A DNA stretch of 20,000 nucleotides from Cryptomeria japonica (GCF_030272615.1 NW_026728905.1:125001-145000); one strand, 5' to 3'; positions 1 through 9,423 are shown, counted from the stretch's first letter. Numbers and translations are program-made. The notes: generated by a model from the letters alone, not told the origin.

Positions 1-450
1 GCATGAAGCGACGGATGAAGCAGTGATGACAACCGGGCTGTGAGGAGAGGAGGGATGCAGCCAAGAAAGCAATCAGGGCTCGAGGCAAGGGATGCATCAA
101 GGATAGCAATCATGTTGTGAGGCGAGATTCCAAAGGCTAAACGTGAGAGGCTGCAGGGTCGACTCAGAGAGGTCTATGCATGTGAGAGGCTGAAAGCAAG
201 GTCAACTCGGAGCGGTCTATGCATCGGGCGCGCTTGGGGCGACTACCAGTGCCAACCCCTTATCCCGCGACGCGTCCGACAAAGAGAACGTTCCAAGGCG
301 GCAGAGGAGGTTACCAGCCGAAGGATGCAGTAGCAATAACAGGTATAGTTCCGCGGCGGCCGAGAAGACTCACCGCATAGGAATCGGGATGCGAGGCGAG
401 GGATGCGGCGGGAAGGCCCCGACGGCTAAACGGAAGAGGCTGCAGGGCCG
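1..450. repeat. Degenerate edge of the 188-bp satellite array
   Basis: No gene is visible. From about 200 the sequence can be followed as one strongly diverged 188-bp monomer: it keeps the core GACTACCAGTGCCAACCCC (near 241) and the following CCTTATCCCGCGACGCG stretch, but the segment before GCATAGGAATCGGG is rearranged. Positions 1-200 keep only scraps such as GAGGCTGCAGGG and GAGGCAAGGGATGC. This is the decayed border expected of a tandem array that is homogenised internally by unequal exchange. Confidence 0.7.
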
Positions 451-3400
451 CCTCGGAATGGTCCAAGCATCGGACGCGATTGGGACGACTACCAGTGCCA
501 ACCCCTTATCCCGCGATGCGTCCGATACACAGATAGTTCCAAGGCGGCCGAGGAGCCTCACCGCATATCAATCGGGGTGCGAGGCGAGGGATGGGGCGGG
601 AAGGCCCCAACGGCTAGACGGAAGAGGCTTCAGGGCCACCTCGGAATGCTCCAAGCATCGGACGCGCTTGGGGCGACTACCAGTGCCAACCCCTTATCCC
701 GCGATGCGTCCGATACACAGATGGTTCCAAGGCGGCCGAGGAGCCTCACCGCATAGCAATCGGGGGTGCGAGGCGAGGGATGGGGCGGGAAGGCCCCAAC
801 GGCTAGACGGAAGAGGCTTCAGGGCCGCCTCGGAATGGTCCAAGCATCGGACGCGCTTGGGGCGACTACCAGTGACAACCCCTCATCCCGCGATGCGTCC
901 GATACGAAGATGGTTCCAAGGCGGCCGAGGAGCCTCACCGCATAGCAATCGGGGTGCGAGGTGGGGGATGCGGCGAGATGGCCCCAACGGCTAGACGGAA
1001 GAGGCCACAGGGCCGCGTCGGAATAGTCCAAGCATCGGACGCGCTTGGGGCGACTACCAGTGACAACCCCTTATCCCGCGATGCGTCCGATACGAAGATA
1101 GTTCCAAGGCGGCCGAGGAGCCTCACCGCATAGCAATCCGGGTGCGAGGTGGGGGATGCGGCGAGATGGCCCCAACGGCTAGACGGAAGAGGCTGCAGGG
1201 CCGCCTCGGAATAGTCCAAGCATCGGACGCGCTTGGGGCGACTACCAGTGACAACCCCTTATCCCGCGATGCTTCCGATACGAAGACAGTTCCAAGGCGG
1301 CCGAGGAGCCTCACCGCATAGCAATGGGGGTGCGAGGTGAGGGATGCGGCGAGATGGCCCCAACGGCTAGACGGAAGAGGCCACAGGGCCGCCTCGGAAT
1401 AGTCCAAGCATCGGACGCGCTTGGGGCGACTACCAGTGACAACCCCTTATCCCGCGATGCATCCGATACGAAGATAGTTCCCAGGCGGCCGAGGAGCCTC
1501 ACCGCATAGCAATCGGGGTGCGAGGCGAGGGATGCGGCGAGATGGCCCCAAAGGGTAGACGGAAGAGGCTGCGGGGCCACCTCGGAATAGTCCAAGCATC
1601 GAACGCGCTTGGGGCGACTACCACTGCCAACCCCTTATCCCGCGATGCGTCCGATACACAGATAGTTCCGAGGCGGCCGAGGAGCTGGGGGATGCGGCGA
1701 GATGGCCCCAACGGCTAGACGGAAGAGGCTGCAGGGCCGCCTCGGAATAGTCCAAGCATCGGACGCGCTTGGGGCGACTACCAGTGACAACCCCTTATCC
1801 CGCGATGCGTCCGATACACAGATAGTTCCGAGGCGGCCAAGGAGCCTCACCGCATAGCAATCGTGGTGCGAGGTGGGGGATGCAGCGAGATGGCCCCAAC
1901 GGCTAGACGGAAGAGGCTGCAGGGCCGCCTCGGAATGGTCCAAGCATCGGACGCGCTTGGGGCGACTACCACTGCCAACCCCTTATCCCGCGATGCGTCC
2001 GATACACAGATAGTTCCAAGGCGGCCGAGGAGCCTCACCGAATAGCAATCGGGGTGCGAGGCGAGGGATGCGGCGAGAAAGCCCCAACGGCTAGAGGGAA
2101 GAGGCTTCAGGTCCGCCTCGGAATGGTCCAAGCATCGGACGCGCTTGGGGCGACTACCAGTGACAACCCCTTATCCCGCGACGCGTCCGATACACAGATA
2201 GTTCCAAGGCGGCCGAGGAGCCTCACCGCATAGCAATCGGGGTGCGAGGCGAGGGATGCGGCGAGAAGGACCCAACGGCTAGACGGAAGAGGCTTCAGGG
2301 CCGCCTCGGAATGGTCCAAGCATCGGACGCGCTTGGGGCGACTACCAGTGACAACCCCTTATCCCGCGACGCGTCCGATACACAGATAGTTCCAAGGCGG
2401 CCGAGGAGCCTCACCGCATAGCAATCGGGGTGCGAGGCGAGGGATGCGGCGAGAAGGACCCAACGGCTAGACGGAAGAGGCTTCAGGTCCGCCTCGGAAT
2501 GGTCCAAGCATCGGACGCGCTTGGGGCGACTACCAGTGACAACCCCTTATCCCGCGACGCGTCCGATACACAGATAGTTCCAAGGCGGCCGAGGAGCCTC
2601 ACCGCATAGCAATCGGGGTGCGAGGCGAGGGATGCGGCGAGAAGGACCCAACGGCTAGACGGAAGAGGCTTCAGGGCCGCCTCGGAATGGTCCAAGCATC
2701 GGACGCGCTTGGGGCGACTACCAGTGACAACCCCTTATCCCGCGATGCGTCCGATACACAGATAGTTCCAAGGCGGCCGAGGAGCCTCACCGCATAGCAA
2801 TCGGGGTGCGAGGCGAGGGATGCGGCGAGAAGGACCCAACGGCTAGACGGAAGAGGCTTCAGGGCCGCCTCGGAATGGTCCAAGCATCGGACGCGCTTGG
2901 GGCGACTACCAGTGACAACCCCTTATCCCGCGACGCGTCCGATACACAGATAGTTCCAAGGCGGCCGAGGAGCCTCACCGCATAGCAATCGGGGTGCGAG
3001 GCGAGGGATGCGGCAAGAAGGACCCAACGGCTAGACGGAAGAGGCTTCAGGGCCGCCTCGGAATGGTCCAAGCATCGGACGCGCTTGGGGCGACTACCAG
3101 TGACAACCCCTTATCCCGCGACGCGTCCGATACACAGATAGTTCCAAGGCGGCCGAGGAGCCTCACCGCATAGCAATCGGGGTGCGAGGCGAGGGATGCG
3201 GCGAGAAGGACCCAACGGCTAGACGGAAGAGGCTTCAGGTCCGCCTCGGAATGGTCCAAGCATCGGACGCGCTTGGGGCGACTACCAGTGACAACCCCTT
3301 ATCCCGCGACGCGTCCGATACACAGATAGTTCCAAGGCGGCCGAGGAGCCTCACCGCATAGCAATCGGGGTGCGAGGCGAGGGATGCGGCGAGAAGGACC

Positions 3401-5070
3401 CAACGGCTAGACGGAAGAGGCTTCAGGGCCGCCTCGGAATGGTCCAAGCATCGGACGCGCTTGGGGCGACTACCAGTGACAACCCCTTATCCCGCGACGC
3501 GTCCGATACACAGATAGTTCCAAGGCGGCCGAGGAGCCTCACCGCATAGCAATCGGGGTGCGAGGCGAGGGATGCGGCGAGAAGGACCCAACGGCTAGAC
3601 GGAAGAGGCTTCAGGGCCGCCTCGGAATGGTCCAAGCATCGGACGCGCTTGGGGCGACTACCAGTGACAACCCCTTATCCCGCGATGCGTCCGATACACA
3701 GATAGTTCCAAGGCGGCCGAGGAGCCTCACCGCATAGCAATCGGGGTGCGAGGCGAGGGATGCGGCGAGAAGGACCCAACGGCTAGACGGAAGAGGCTTC
3801 AGGGCCGCCTCGGAATGGTCCAAGCATCGGACGCGCTTGGGGCGACTACCAGTGACAACCCCTTATCCCGCGACGCGTCCGATACACAGATAGTTCCAAG
3901 GCGGCCGAGGAGCCTCACCGCATAGCAATCGGGGTGCGAGGCGAGGGATGCGGCGAGAAGGACCCAACGGCTAGACGGAAGAGGCTTCAGGGCCGCCTCG
4001 GAATGGTCCAAGCATCGGACGCGCTTGGGGCGACTACCAGTGACAACCCCTTATCCCGCGACGCGTCCGATACACAGATAGTTCCAAGGCGGCCGAGGAG
4101 CCTCACCGCATAGCAATCGGGGTGCGAGGCGAGGGATGCGGCGAGAAGGACCCAACGGCTAGACGGAAGAGGCTTCAGGGCCGCCTCGGAATGGTCCAAG
4201 CATCGGACGCGCTTGGGGCGACTACCAGTGACAACCCCTTATCCCGCGACGCGTCCGATACACAGATAGTTCCAAGGCGGCCGAGGAGCCTCACCGCATA
4301 GCAATCGGGGTGCGAGGCGAGGGATGCGGCGAGAAGGACCCAACGGCTAGACGGAAGAGGCTTCAGGGCCGCCTGGGAATGGTCCATGCATCGCACGCGC
4401 TTGGGGCGACTACCAGTGACAACCCCTTATCCCGCGACGCGTCCGATACACAGATAGTTCCAAGGCGGCCGAGGAGCCTCACCGCATAGCAATCGGGGTG
4501 CGAGGCGAGGGATGCGGCGAGAAGGACCCAACGGCTAGACGGAAGAGGCTTCAGGGCCGCCTCGGAATGGTCCAAGCATCGGACGCGCTTGGGGCGACTA
4601 CCAGTGACAACCCCTTATCCCGCGACGCGTCCGATACACAGATAGTTCCAAGGCGGCCGAGGAGCCTCACCGCATAGCAATCGGGGTGCGAGTCGAGGGA
4701 TGCGGCGAGAAGGACCCAACGGCTAGACGGAAGAGGCTTCAGGGCCGCCTCGGAATGGTCCAAGCATCGGACGCGCTTGGGGCGACTACCAGTGACAACC
4801 CCTTATCCCGCGATGCGTCTGATACACAGATAGTTCCAAGGCGGCCGAGGAGCCTCACCGCATAGCAATCGGGGTGCGAGGCAAGGGATGCGGCGAGAAG
4901 GACCCAACGGCTAGACGGAAGAGGCTTCAGGGCCGCCTCGGAATGGTCCAAGCATCGGACGCGCTTGGGGCGACTACCGTTGCCAACCCCTTATCCCGCG
5001 ATGCGTCTGATACACAGATAGTTCCGAGGCGGCCGAGGAGCCTCACCGCATAGCAATCGGGTTGCGAGGC
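451..5070. repeat. 188-bp tandem satellite array (about 25 monomers)
   Basis: Anchoring on CCTCGGAATGGTCCAAGC, monomers begin at 451, 639, 828, 1016, 1204, 1392, 1580, 1740, 1928 and 2116, then every 188 bp to 4936. The 639 monomer is 189 bp because of one extra G, and the 1580 monomer is shortened to 160 bp. Monomers from about 2100 to 4950 differ by only a few bases; those nearer the left edge carry many substitutions. The monomer shares blocks with the promoter-bearing modules immediately to the right (CCCAA-GCTAGAC, CGACTACCAGTGCCAA, GCATAGCAATCGGG, in that cyclic order), so it is probably an amplified piece of such a module. If the rDNA-spacer model is right, it lies downstream of the Pol I start, in the external transcribed spacer. 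No monomer codes for protein: the short open frames recur only because the DNA recurs. Confidence 0.95.
1580..1739. repeat. Internally deleted 160-bp satellite monomer
   Basis: This monomer is 28 bp short. At about 1686 the sequence jumps from CGAGGAGC straight to TGGGGGATGCGGCG, missing the CTCACCGCATAGCAATCG-type segment and the start of the next block. It is the only truncated monomer in the regular array and works as a positional landmark. Confidence 0.85.
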
Positions 5071-5308
5071 AGATTATTGGGAAGGGAACCCCCTGGGATG
5101 CGGCTCAAGCAGTGCCCAAAGGGACTGGAATGCGGAATCACATCGAGAGACCCAAATGCTATACGAGGGCTCAAATCGAATTATCGATTTGGCCACGACA
5201 TGGACGCATCGGAACGACTACCTTTGCCGAACCACTCGCAATTGCATCCATACCGAAACCAATAGACATTTCCGTTAGAGCCCTCGCATAGCATTCGGGA
5301 ATCTCGCA

Positions 5309-5398
5309 TGCCCCTCTAAATCGACCAATGCTGGCGCTCAACGAAAATCCGAGCGCTACCACCGTTCGAGCGCCAGCATTGGTCGAGTTAGAGGGGCA
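5309..5398. repeat. Inverted repeat, 31-bp arms, 28-bp loop
   Basis: The left arm at 5309-5339 (TGCCCCTCTAAATCGACC...) and the right arm at 5368-5398 (...GGTCGAGTTAGAGGGGCA) are reverse complements except at one position. The right arm ends 24 bp before the CCTCCCCTATATAAG box. On the - strand it would therefore form a strong hairpin in the first 125 nt or so after the putative Pol I start. Equivalent but weaker dyads precede the next two boxes. Confidence 0.9.
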
Positions 5399-5422
5399 CG
5401 GGGGAGAATGCTCCAGTCAACA

Positions 5423-5454
5423 CCTCCCCTATATAAGTTATTTGTCCGATTCTC
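5423..5454 (-). promoter_or_regulatory. Putative Pol I promoter core, copy 1 (gene-proximal in the model)
   Basis: The + strand reads CCTCCCCTATATAAG followed by TTATTTGTCCGATTCTC. The - strand reads CTTATATAGGGGAGGTGTTG, matching the plant RNA polymerase I initiation pattern of TATATA plus a G run, with the G run beginning at about 5429. It is the leftmost of 13 copies and directly borders the satellite. If transcription runs leftward this would be the gene promoter and the rest spacer promoters. The + strand TATATAAG could instead be an ordinary Pol II TATA box; the repetition, the position in a spacer and the 5S genes favour Pol I. Function is inferred. Confidence 0.5.
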
Positions 5455-5794
5455 GCACAACCGTAGTCTGCCTCGTCGAATCAAACAACGGTCCCAGATT
5501 CCGACTTCCGTTCCGTAGAGACCCAAAAGCTAGATGGAGGCTCGCAAGAAAGAGAGTCGGCGCATAGCAATCGGGTTTCTCGAACGTTTAGGGACCGAGC
5601 TCACTTGCGGATAGGGCAAAATCCGCCAAGCAACCCAAAAGCTAGACGGGGGCTCGAATCGAATCGCCTAGGCGGCCACAACAACGACGTGTTGGATCGA
5701 CTACCAGTGCCAAACCATTCAGCAAGACTAGTCTGTGTCGAGGCCGGATAGAGATTCTCAGAGAGCGCCCGTATAGCATTTAGGAGACCTGCCG

Positions 5795-5889
5795 CGTCCC
5801 TCACACTCGACAAATGGTGGTGCACGTTTATAAATCCGAGCGATCCCAACCCTTTCAAGCACCAACATCGGTCGAGATAGAGGGGCACG
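5795..5889. repeat. Degenerate inverted repeat, second module
   Basis: This segment is in the same place as the strong dyad at 5309-5398. The left side (TCGACAAATGGTGGTGC, near 5806) matches the reverse complement of the right side (GCACCAACATCGGTCGA, near 5859); over 27 aligned bases I count about 20 matches. The intervening CCGAGCG loop motif is kept. Confidence 0.65.
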
Positions 5890-5912
5890 GAGGGGGCTGC
5901 GTGAGACAACAC

Positions 5913-5944
5913 AGTCCCCTATATAAGTTATTTGTCCGATTCTC
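5913..5944 (-). promoter_or_regulatory. Putative Pol I promoter core, copy 2
   Basis: Same box with AG replacing CC at the left end (AGTCCCCTATATAAG), so the - strand start pattern reads TATATAGGGGACT. The TTATTTGTCCGATTCTC flank is identical to copy 1, from which it lies 490 bp away. Confidence 0.45.
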
Positions 5945-6235
5945 ACACATCCGAAGAATGGTCATCAAATCGGACAACAGCCCAAACTTCCGACTTCCGT
6001 CCCAGAAAGCCCAAGAGCTATCTAAAACGTTCATGGCCGGAACTCGATCGCGGCTATACCAGTCCGCCAAGCAACCCAAAAGCTAGACTGGAGCTCTAGT
6101 CGAATCACCTCTGTGGCCATTGCAAGGACGTGTTGGAGCGACTACCATTGCCGAACCATTCCGCAGGTCGAGTCCATACCAAGGCCGCATAGAGATTCAC
6201 GATGAGCTCCTGCATAGCAATCAGGAGACTTGCCG

Positions 6236-6328
6236 TGTCCATCACAATCGATAAATCCTGGTGCAAGATTTTTGCATCCGAGCGCTCCAACCAGTCGAGC
6301 ACCAGCATCAATCGACATAAACGGGCAC
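6236..6328. repeat. Degenerate inverted repeat, third module
   Basis: The left side (TCGATAAATCCTGGTGC, near 6248) and the right side (GCACCAGCATCAATCGA, near 6299) pair over about 17 of 27 positions. The CCGAGCGCT loop motif matches that of the first module. Two paired positions differ from module 1 on both arms at once (TCGAC to TCGAT, GGCGC to GGTGC). Confidence 0.6.
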
Positions 6329-6353
6329 GGGGGGAGGATGCTCGAGAACACTA

Positions 6354-6385
6354 CCTCCCCTATATAAGTTATTTGTCCGATTCTC
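6354..6385 (-). promoter_or_regulatory. Putative Pol I promoter core, copy 3
   Basis: The box and TTATTTGTCCGATTCTC flank are identical to copy 1; it lies 441 bp from copy 2. It is the last copy with a T at the AAG-T-TATTT position; all copies to the right have C. Confidence 0.45.
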
Positions 6386-6501
6386 AAGCAGCCGAAGTCT
6401 GGTCATCGAATCGGGTCAAAGACCACAACTTCCGACTTTACCCACAATGCAAGTCATCGAATCGAACATCGGCCCCCGAGTCGGACTCCATGCGTATGTC
6501 A

Positions 6502-6840
6502 GGTCATCGGACCCAAATTCCGCCTTCCTGCGCATGGCGGGCCATCAATATCAACTCGGTCATCGGACCCAAACTCCGCCTTTCTGCGCATGGCACGCCT
6601 TCAAATCGGTCATCGGACCCAAATTCCGCCTTCCTGTGCATGGCGGGCCATCAACATCAACTCGGTCATCGGACCCAAATTCCGCCTTTCTGCGCATGGC
6701 ACGCCATCAACTCGGTCATCGGACCCAAATTCCGCCTTCCTGCGCATGGCAGGTCATCGGACACAAATTCAGACCTCGCCAATATGCCTACGTATCGAAT
6801 CGGTCATCGGACCCAACTTCCGACTTCATCCATACTGTAG
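6502..6840. repeat. 50/55-bp tandem repeat (seven copies)
   Basis: GGTCATCGGACCCAAA-TCCG begins at 6502, 6558, 6608, 6663, 6713, 6752 and 6802. Most copies are followed by CCTTCCTGCGCATGGC and CCATCAA. Spacing runs 56, 50, 55, 50, 39, 50, so longer and shorter variants alternate. The same motif pair is present once in each 311-bp unit, showing a local expansion of part of that unit. Confidence 0.85.
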
Positions 6841-6898
6841 GGTCTTTGAGGTTGGCGCGGTGCGCTCAACCCGGGGAGTCGACCCATCGAAGCATACA

Positions 6899-6930
6899 CC
6901 TCCCCTATATAAGCTATTTGTCCGATTCCC
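6899..6930 (-). promoter_or_regulatory. Putative Pol I spacer promoter, copy 4 (311-bp class)
   Basis: This is the first box of the 311-bp series, with AAGCTATTTGTCCGATTCCC as flank. To its left is GGGGAGTCGACCC, a near-palindrome about 25 bp downstream of the start on the - strand and kept in most later copies. Confidence 0.45.
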
Positions 6931-7209
6931 ACACCTGTGTAGTTTGCACCTCTGACCAGGACATCGACCCCAACTTCCGAACTCGACTGCAACGACGGCA
7001 CCAGCGCCTTGGTGCGCACCTTGCGACGCACAGTCCCAACATTCGCCTTCCTGCACATGGCAGGTCATCGGACCCAAATTCCGACCTCGCGAGTATGCCT
7101 ACATATCGAATCGGTCATCGGACACAACTTCCGACTTCATCCATACCGTAGGGTCTTTGAGGTTGGCGCGGTGCGCTCAACCCGGGGAGTCGACCCAACG
7201 AAGCATACA

Positions 7210-7241
7210 CCTCCCCTATATAAGCTATTTGTCCGATTCCC
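7210..7241 (-). promoter_or_regulatory. Putative Pol I spacer promoter, copy 5 (311-bp class)
   Basis: Box and flank are identical to copy 4, exactly 311 bp away. Confidence 0.45.
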
Positions 7242-7520
7242 ACACCTGTGTAGTTTGCACCTCCGATCAGGACATCGACCCCAACTTCCGAACTCGCCTG
7301 CAACGACCGAACCAGCGCCTTGGTGCGCACCTTGCAACGCACAGTGCCAACATTCGCCTTCCTGCACATGGCAGGTCATCGGACCCAAATTCCGACCTCG
7401 CGAGTATGCCTACATATCGAATCGGTCATCGGACCCAACTTCCGACTTCATCCATACCGTAGGGTCTTTGAGGTTGGCGCGGTGCGCTCAACCCGGGGAG
7501 TCGACCCAACGAAGCATACA

Positions 7521-7552
7521 CCTCCCCTATATAAGCTATTTGTCCGATTCCC
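7521..7552 (-). promoter_or_regulatory. Putative Pol I spacer promoter, copy 6 (311-bp class)
   Basis: Box and flank are identical to copies 4 and 5, a further 311 bp on. Confidence 0.45.
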
Positions 7553-7831
7553 ACACCTGTGTAGCTTGCACCTCCGATCAGGACATCGACCCCAACTTCC
7601 GAACTCGACTAAAAAGACCGCACCAGCACCTTGGTGTGCACCTTGCAACGCACAGTGCCAACATTCGCCTTCCTGCACATGGCAGGTCATCGGACCCAAA
7701 TTCCGACCTCATGAGCATACCTACTAATCGAATCGGTCATCGGACCCAACTTCCGACTTCATCCATACCGTAGGGTCTTTGAGGTTGGCGCGGTGCGCTC
7801 AACCTGGGGAGTCGACCCATCGAAGCATACA

Positions 7832-7863
7832 CCTCCCCTATATAAGCTATTTGTCCGATTCCG
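7832..7863 (-). promoter_or_regulatory. Putative Pol I spacer promoter, copy 7 (311-bp class)
   Basis: A further 311 bp on; the flank ends GATTCCG rather than GATTCCC. Its module is interrupted on the right by the 38/52-bp palindromic array, so the next box is 869 bp away. Confidence 0.45.
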
Positions 7864-7957
7864 ACACCTGTGTAGTTTGCACCTCCGCTCAGGACATCGA
7901 CCCCAACTTCCGAACTCGCCTGCAACGACCGAACCAGCGCCTTGGTGCGCACCAAAA

Positions 7958-8580
7958 GTGCGCACTTTTGGAGGGCACTTTTGTGCGCTCCAAAGGTGCG
8001 CACTTTTGGAGGGCACTTTTGTGCGCTCCAAAGGTGCGCACTTTTGGAGGGCACTTTTTGGAGGGCACTTTTGTGCGCTCCAAAGGTGCGCACTTTTGGA
8101 GGGCACTTTTTGGAGGGCACTTTTCTGCGCTCCAAAGGTGCGCACTTTTGGAGGGCACTTTTTGGAGGGCACTTTTCTGCGCTCCAAAGGTGCGCACTTT
8201 TGGAGGGCACTTTTTGGAGGGCACTTTTCTGCGCTCCAAAGGTGCGCACTTTTGGAGGGCACTTTTTGGAGGGCACTTTTCTGCGCTCCAAAGGTGCGCA
8301 CTTTTGGAGGGCACTTTTGTGCACTCCAAAGGTGCACACTTTTGGAGGGCACTTTTTGGAGGGCACTTTTCTGCACTCCAAAGGTGCGCACTTTTGGAGG
8401 GCACTTTTTGGAGGGCACTTTTGTGCGCTCCAAAGGTGCGCACTTTTGGAGGGCACTTTTTGGAGGGCACTTTTGTGCGCTCCAAAGGTGCGCACTTTTG
8501 GAGGGCACTTTTGTGCACTCCAAAGGTGCGCACTTTTGGAGGGCACTTTTCCTGCGCTCCAAAGGTGCACACCTAGGTGA
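7958..8580. repeat. Palindromic 38/52-bp mosaic minisatellite
   Basis: Anchored on GTGCGCACTTTTGG, starts fall at 7958, 7996, 8034, 8086, 8138, 8190, 8242, 8294, 8332, 8384, 8436, 8488, 8526 and 8565. Units are 38 bp or 52 bp, plus one of 39 bp. The 52-bp form has a 14-bp internal duplication (TTTTTGGAGGGCAC). CTCCAAAGGTGCGCAC followed by TTTTGGAG is an almost perfect self-complementary segment in every unit, so both strands can fold into serial hairpins. The array sits where the seventh 311-bp module would have continued, starting inside its CCTTGGTGCGCACC segment. It stays open in several frames only because it lacks stop codons. Confidence 0.95.
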
Positions 8581-8700
8581 GCACCTTCGACCACACCTTG
8601 TAGCACACCAAACTCTGACTTTCGACTTCATCCGCAATGCAGGGTCTTTGAGGTTGGCGCAATGCGCACAACCAGGGGAGTCGACCCATCAAACCCAACA

Positions 8701-8732
8701 CCTCCCCTATATAAGCTATTTGTCTGATTCTC
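8701..8732 (-). promoter_or_regulatory. Putative Pol I spacer promoter, copy 8 (157-bp class)
   Basis: First box of the 157-bp series; the flank has TGTCTGATTCTC (C to T relative to the 311-bp class). Confidence 0.45.
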
Positions 8733-8857
8733 ATACATGCGTAGCCTGCAGGAGCAATTAGGACATCGACCCCAACTTTCGGCTTCTAAACGAAAACAAG
8801 GTCTTTGAGGTTGGTGTAATGCGAACAACTAGGGGAGTCAACCCATCAAACCCAACA

Positions 8858-8889
8858 CCTCCCCTATATAAGCTATTTGTCTGATTCTC
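8858..8889 (-). promoter_or_regulatory. Putative Pol I spacer promoter, copy 9 (157-bp class)
   Basis: Identical box and TGTCTG flank, 157 bp from copy 8. The neighbouring dyad reads GGGGAGTCAACCC here, so its SalI-type GTCGAC centre is lost. Confidence 0.45.
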
Positions 8890-9014
8890 ATACATGTGTA
8901 GTCTACAGGAGCAATTAGGACATCGACCCCAACTTTTGACTTCTTAACGAAAACAAGGTCTTTGAGGTTGACGTAATGCGCACAACCAGGGGAGTCGACC
9001 CATCAAACCCAACA

Positions 9015-9046
9015 CCTCCCCTATATAAGCTATTTGTCCGATTCTC
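9015..9046 (-). promoter_or_regulatory. Putative Pol I spacer promoter, copy 10 (157-bp class)
   Basis: 157 bp from copy 9; carries TGTCCG in the flank and an intact GGGGAGTCGACCC dyad. Confidence 0.45.
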
Positions 9047-9171
9047 ATACATGTGTAGCCTACAGGAGCCATTAGGACATTGACCCCAACTTTTGACTTC
9101 TTAACGAAAACAAGGTCTTTGAGGTTGGCGTAATGCGCACAACCAAGGGAGTTGACCCATCAAACCCAACA

Positions 9172-9203
9172 CCTCCCCTATATAAGCTATTTGTCTGATT
9201 CTC
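9172..9203 (-). promoter_or_regulatory. Putative Pol I spacer promoter, copy 11 (157-bp class)
   Basis: 157 bp from copy 10; TGTCTG flank. The dyad is altered to AGGGAGTTGACCC. Confidence 0.45.
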
Positions 9204-9391
9204 ATACATGTGTAGCCTGCAACAACGATTAGGACATCCACCCCAACTTCTGAATTCGTCTGCGTTGACCGCACCAAAGGTGCACGCCTTGGTGCTCACC
9301 AAAATCCGACTTCCGACTTCTTCTGCTATGCGGGGTCTTTGAGGTTGGCGCAGTGCGCACAACCAGGGGAGTCAACCCACCGAATGCAACA

Positions 9392-9423
9392 CCTCCCCTA
9401 TATAAGCTATTTGTCTGATTCTC
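9392..9423 (-). promoter_or_regulatory. Putative Pol I spacer promoter, copy 12
   Basis: 220 bp from copy 11. The extra length comes from a segment at about 9250-9330 holding GACCGCACCAAAGGTGCACG, which links this class to the palindromic repeats further right. Confidence 0.45.

Larger units (their letters stand above)
5071..6390. repeat. Three promoter-bearing modules related to the satellite (periods 490 and 441 bp)
   Basis: Each module runs from CCCAAA-GCTA (5151, 5634, 6074), through a core GACTACC..TGCC.AACCA (about 5216, 5699, 6140) and GCATAGCA-TTCGGG or AGGAG, to an inverted-repeat segment, and ends in the CCTCCCCTATATAAG box (5423, 5913, 6354). The first two blocks and GCATAGCA recur in the 188-bp satellite, showing common ancestry. 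A spare fragment (CCCAAAAGCTAGATGG to GCATAGCAATCGGG) lies at about 5522-5575 between modules 1 and 2. The modules are considerably diverged from one another, unlike the satellite and the 311-bp units. Nothing here looks protein-coding. Confidence 0.85.
6752..7944. repeat. 311-bp tandem modules carrying the promoter box
   Basis: Four boxes at exact 311-bp spacing (6899, 7210, 7521, 7832). Each unit contains, left to right, two GGTCATCGGACCCAA copies, GGGTCTTTGAGGTTGGCGCG, the GGGGAGTCGACCC dyad, the TATA box, GGACATCGACCCCAACTTCC, and a CCTTGGTGCGCACCTTG-type palindromic segment. The units are nearly identical, unlike the 440-490-bp modules to the left, so their amplification is recent. Confidence 0.9.

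Noticed and set aside
819-4951. Serial 70-94-codon frames on the - strand, one per 188-bp monomer
   Set aside because: Identical spacing to the satellite (188 bp, not divisible by three), each broken at the monomer end, with no initiation or domain evidence. The conservation is of DNA, not protein.
451-5070. CRISPR-like array
   Set aside because: The repeats are contiguous 188-bp monomers without unique spacers, and there is no cas gene; the 5S genes show a plant.
451-5070. Centromeric satellite
   Set aside because: The 188-bp length would suit a nucleosome-scale centromere repeat, but the sequence is related to the adjacent promoter modules and is next to rDNA-type elements. No evidence ties it to a centromere.
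7737-8761. Open frames of 210-320 codons over the 38/52-bp array
   Set aside because: Open in at least six overlapping readings on both strands; content is the minisatellite translated. Unit lengths are not multiples of three, so frames merely rotate through stop-free sequence.
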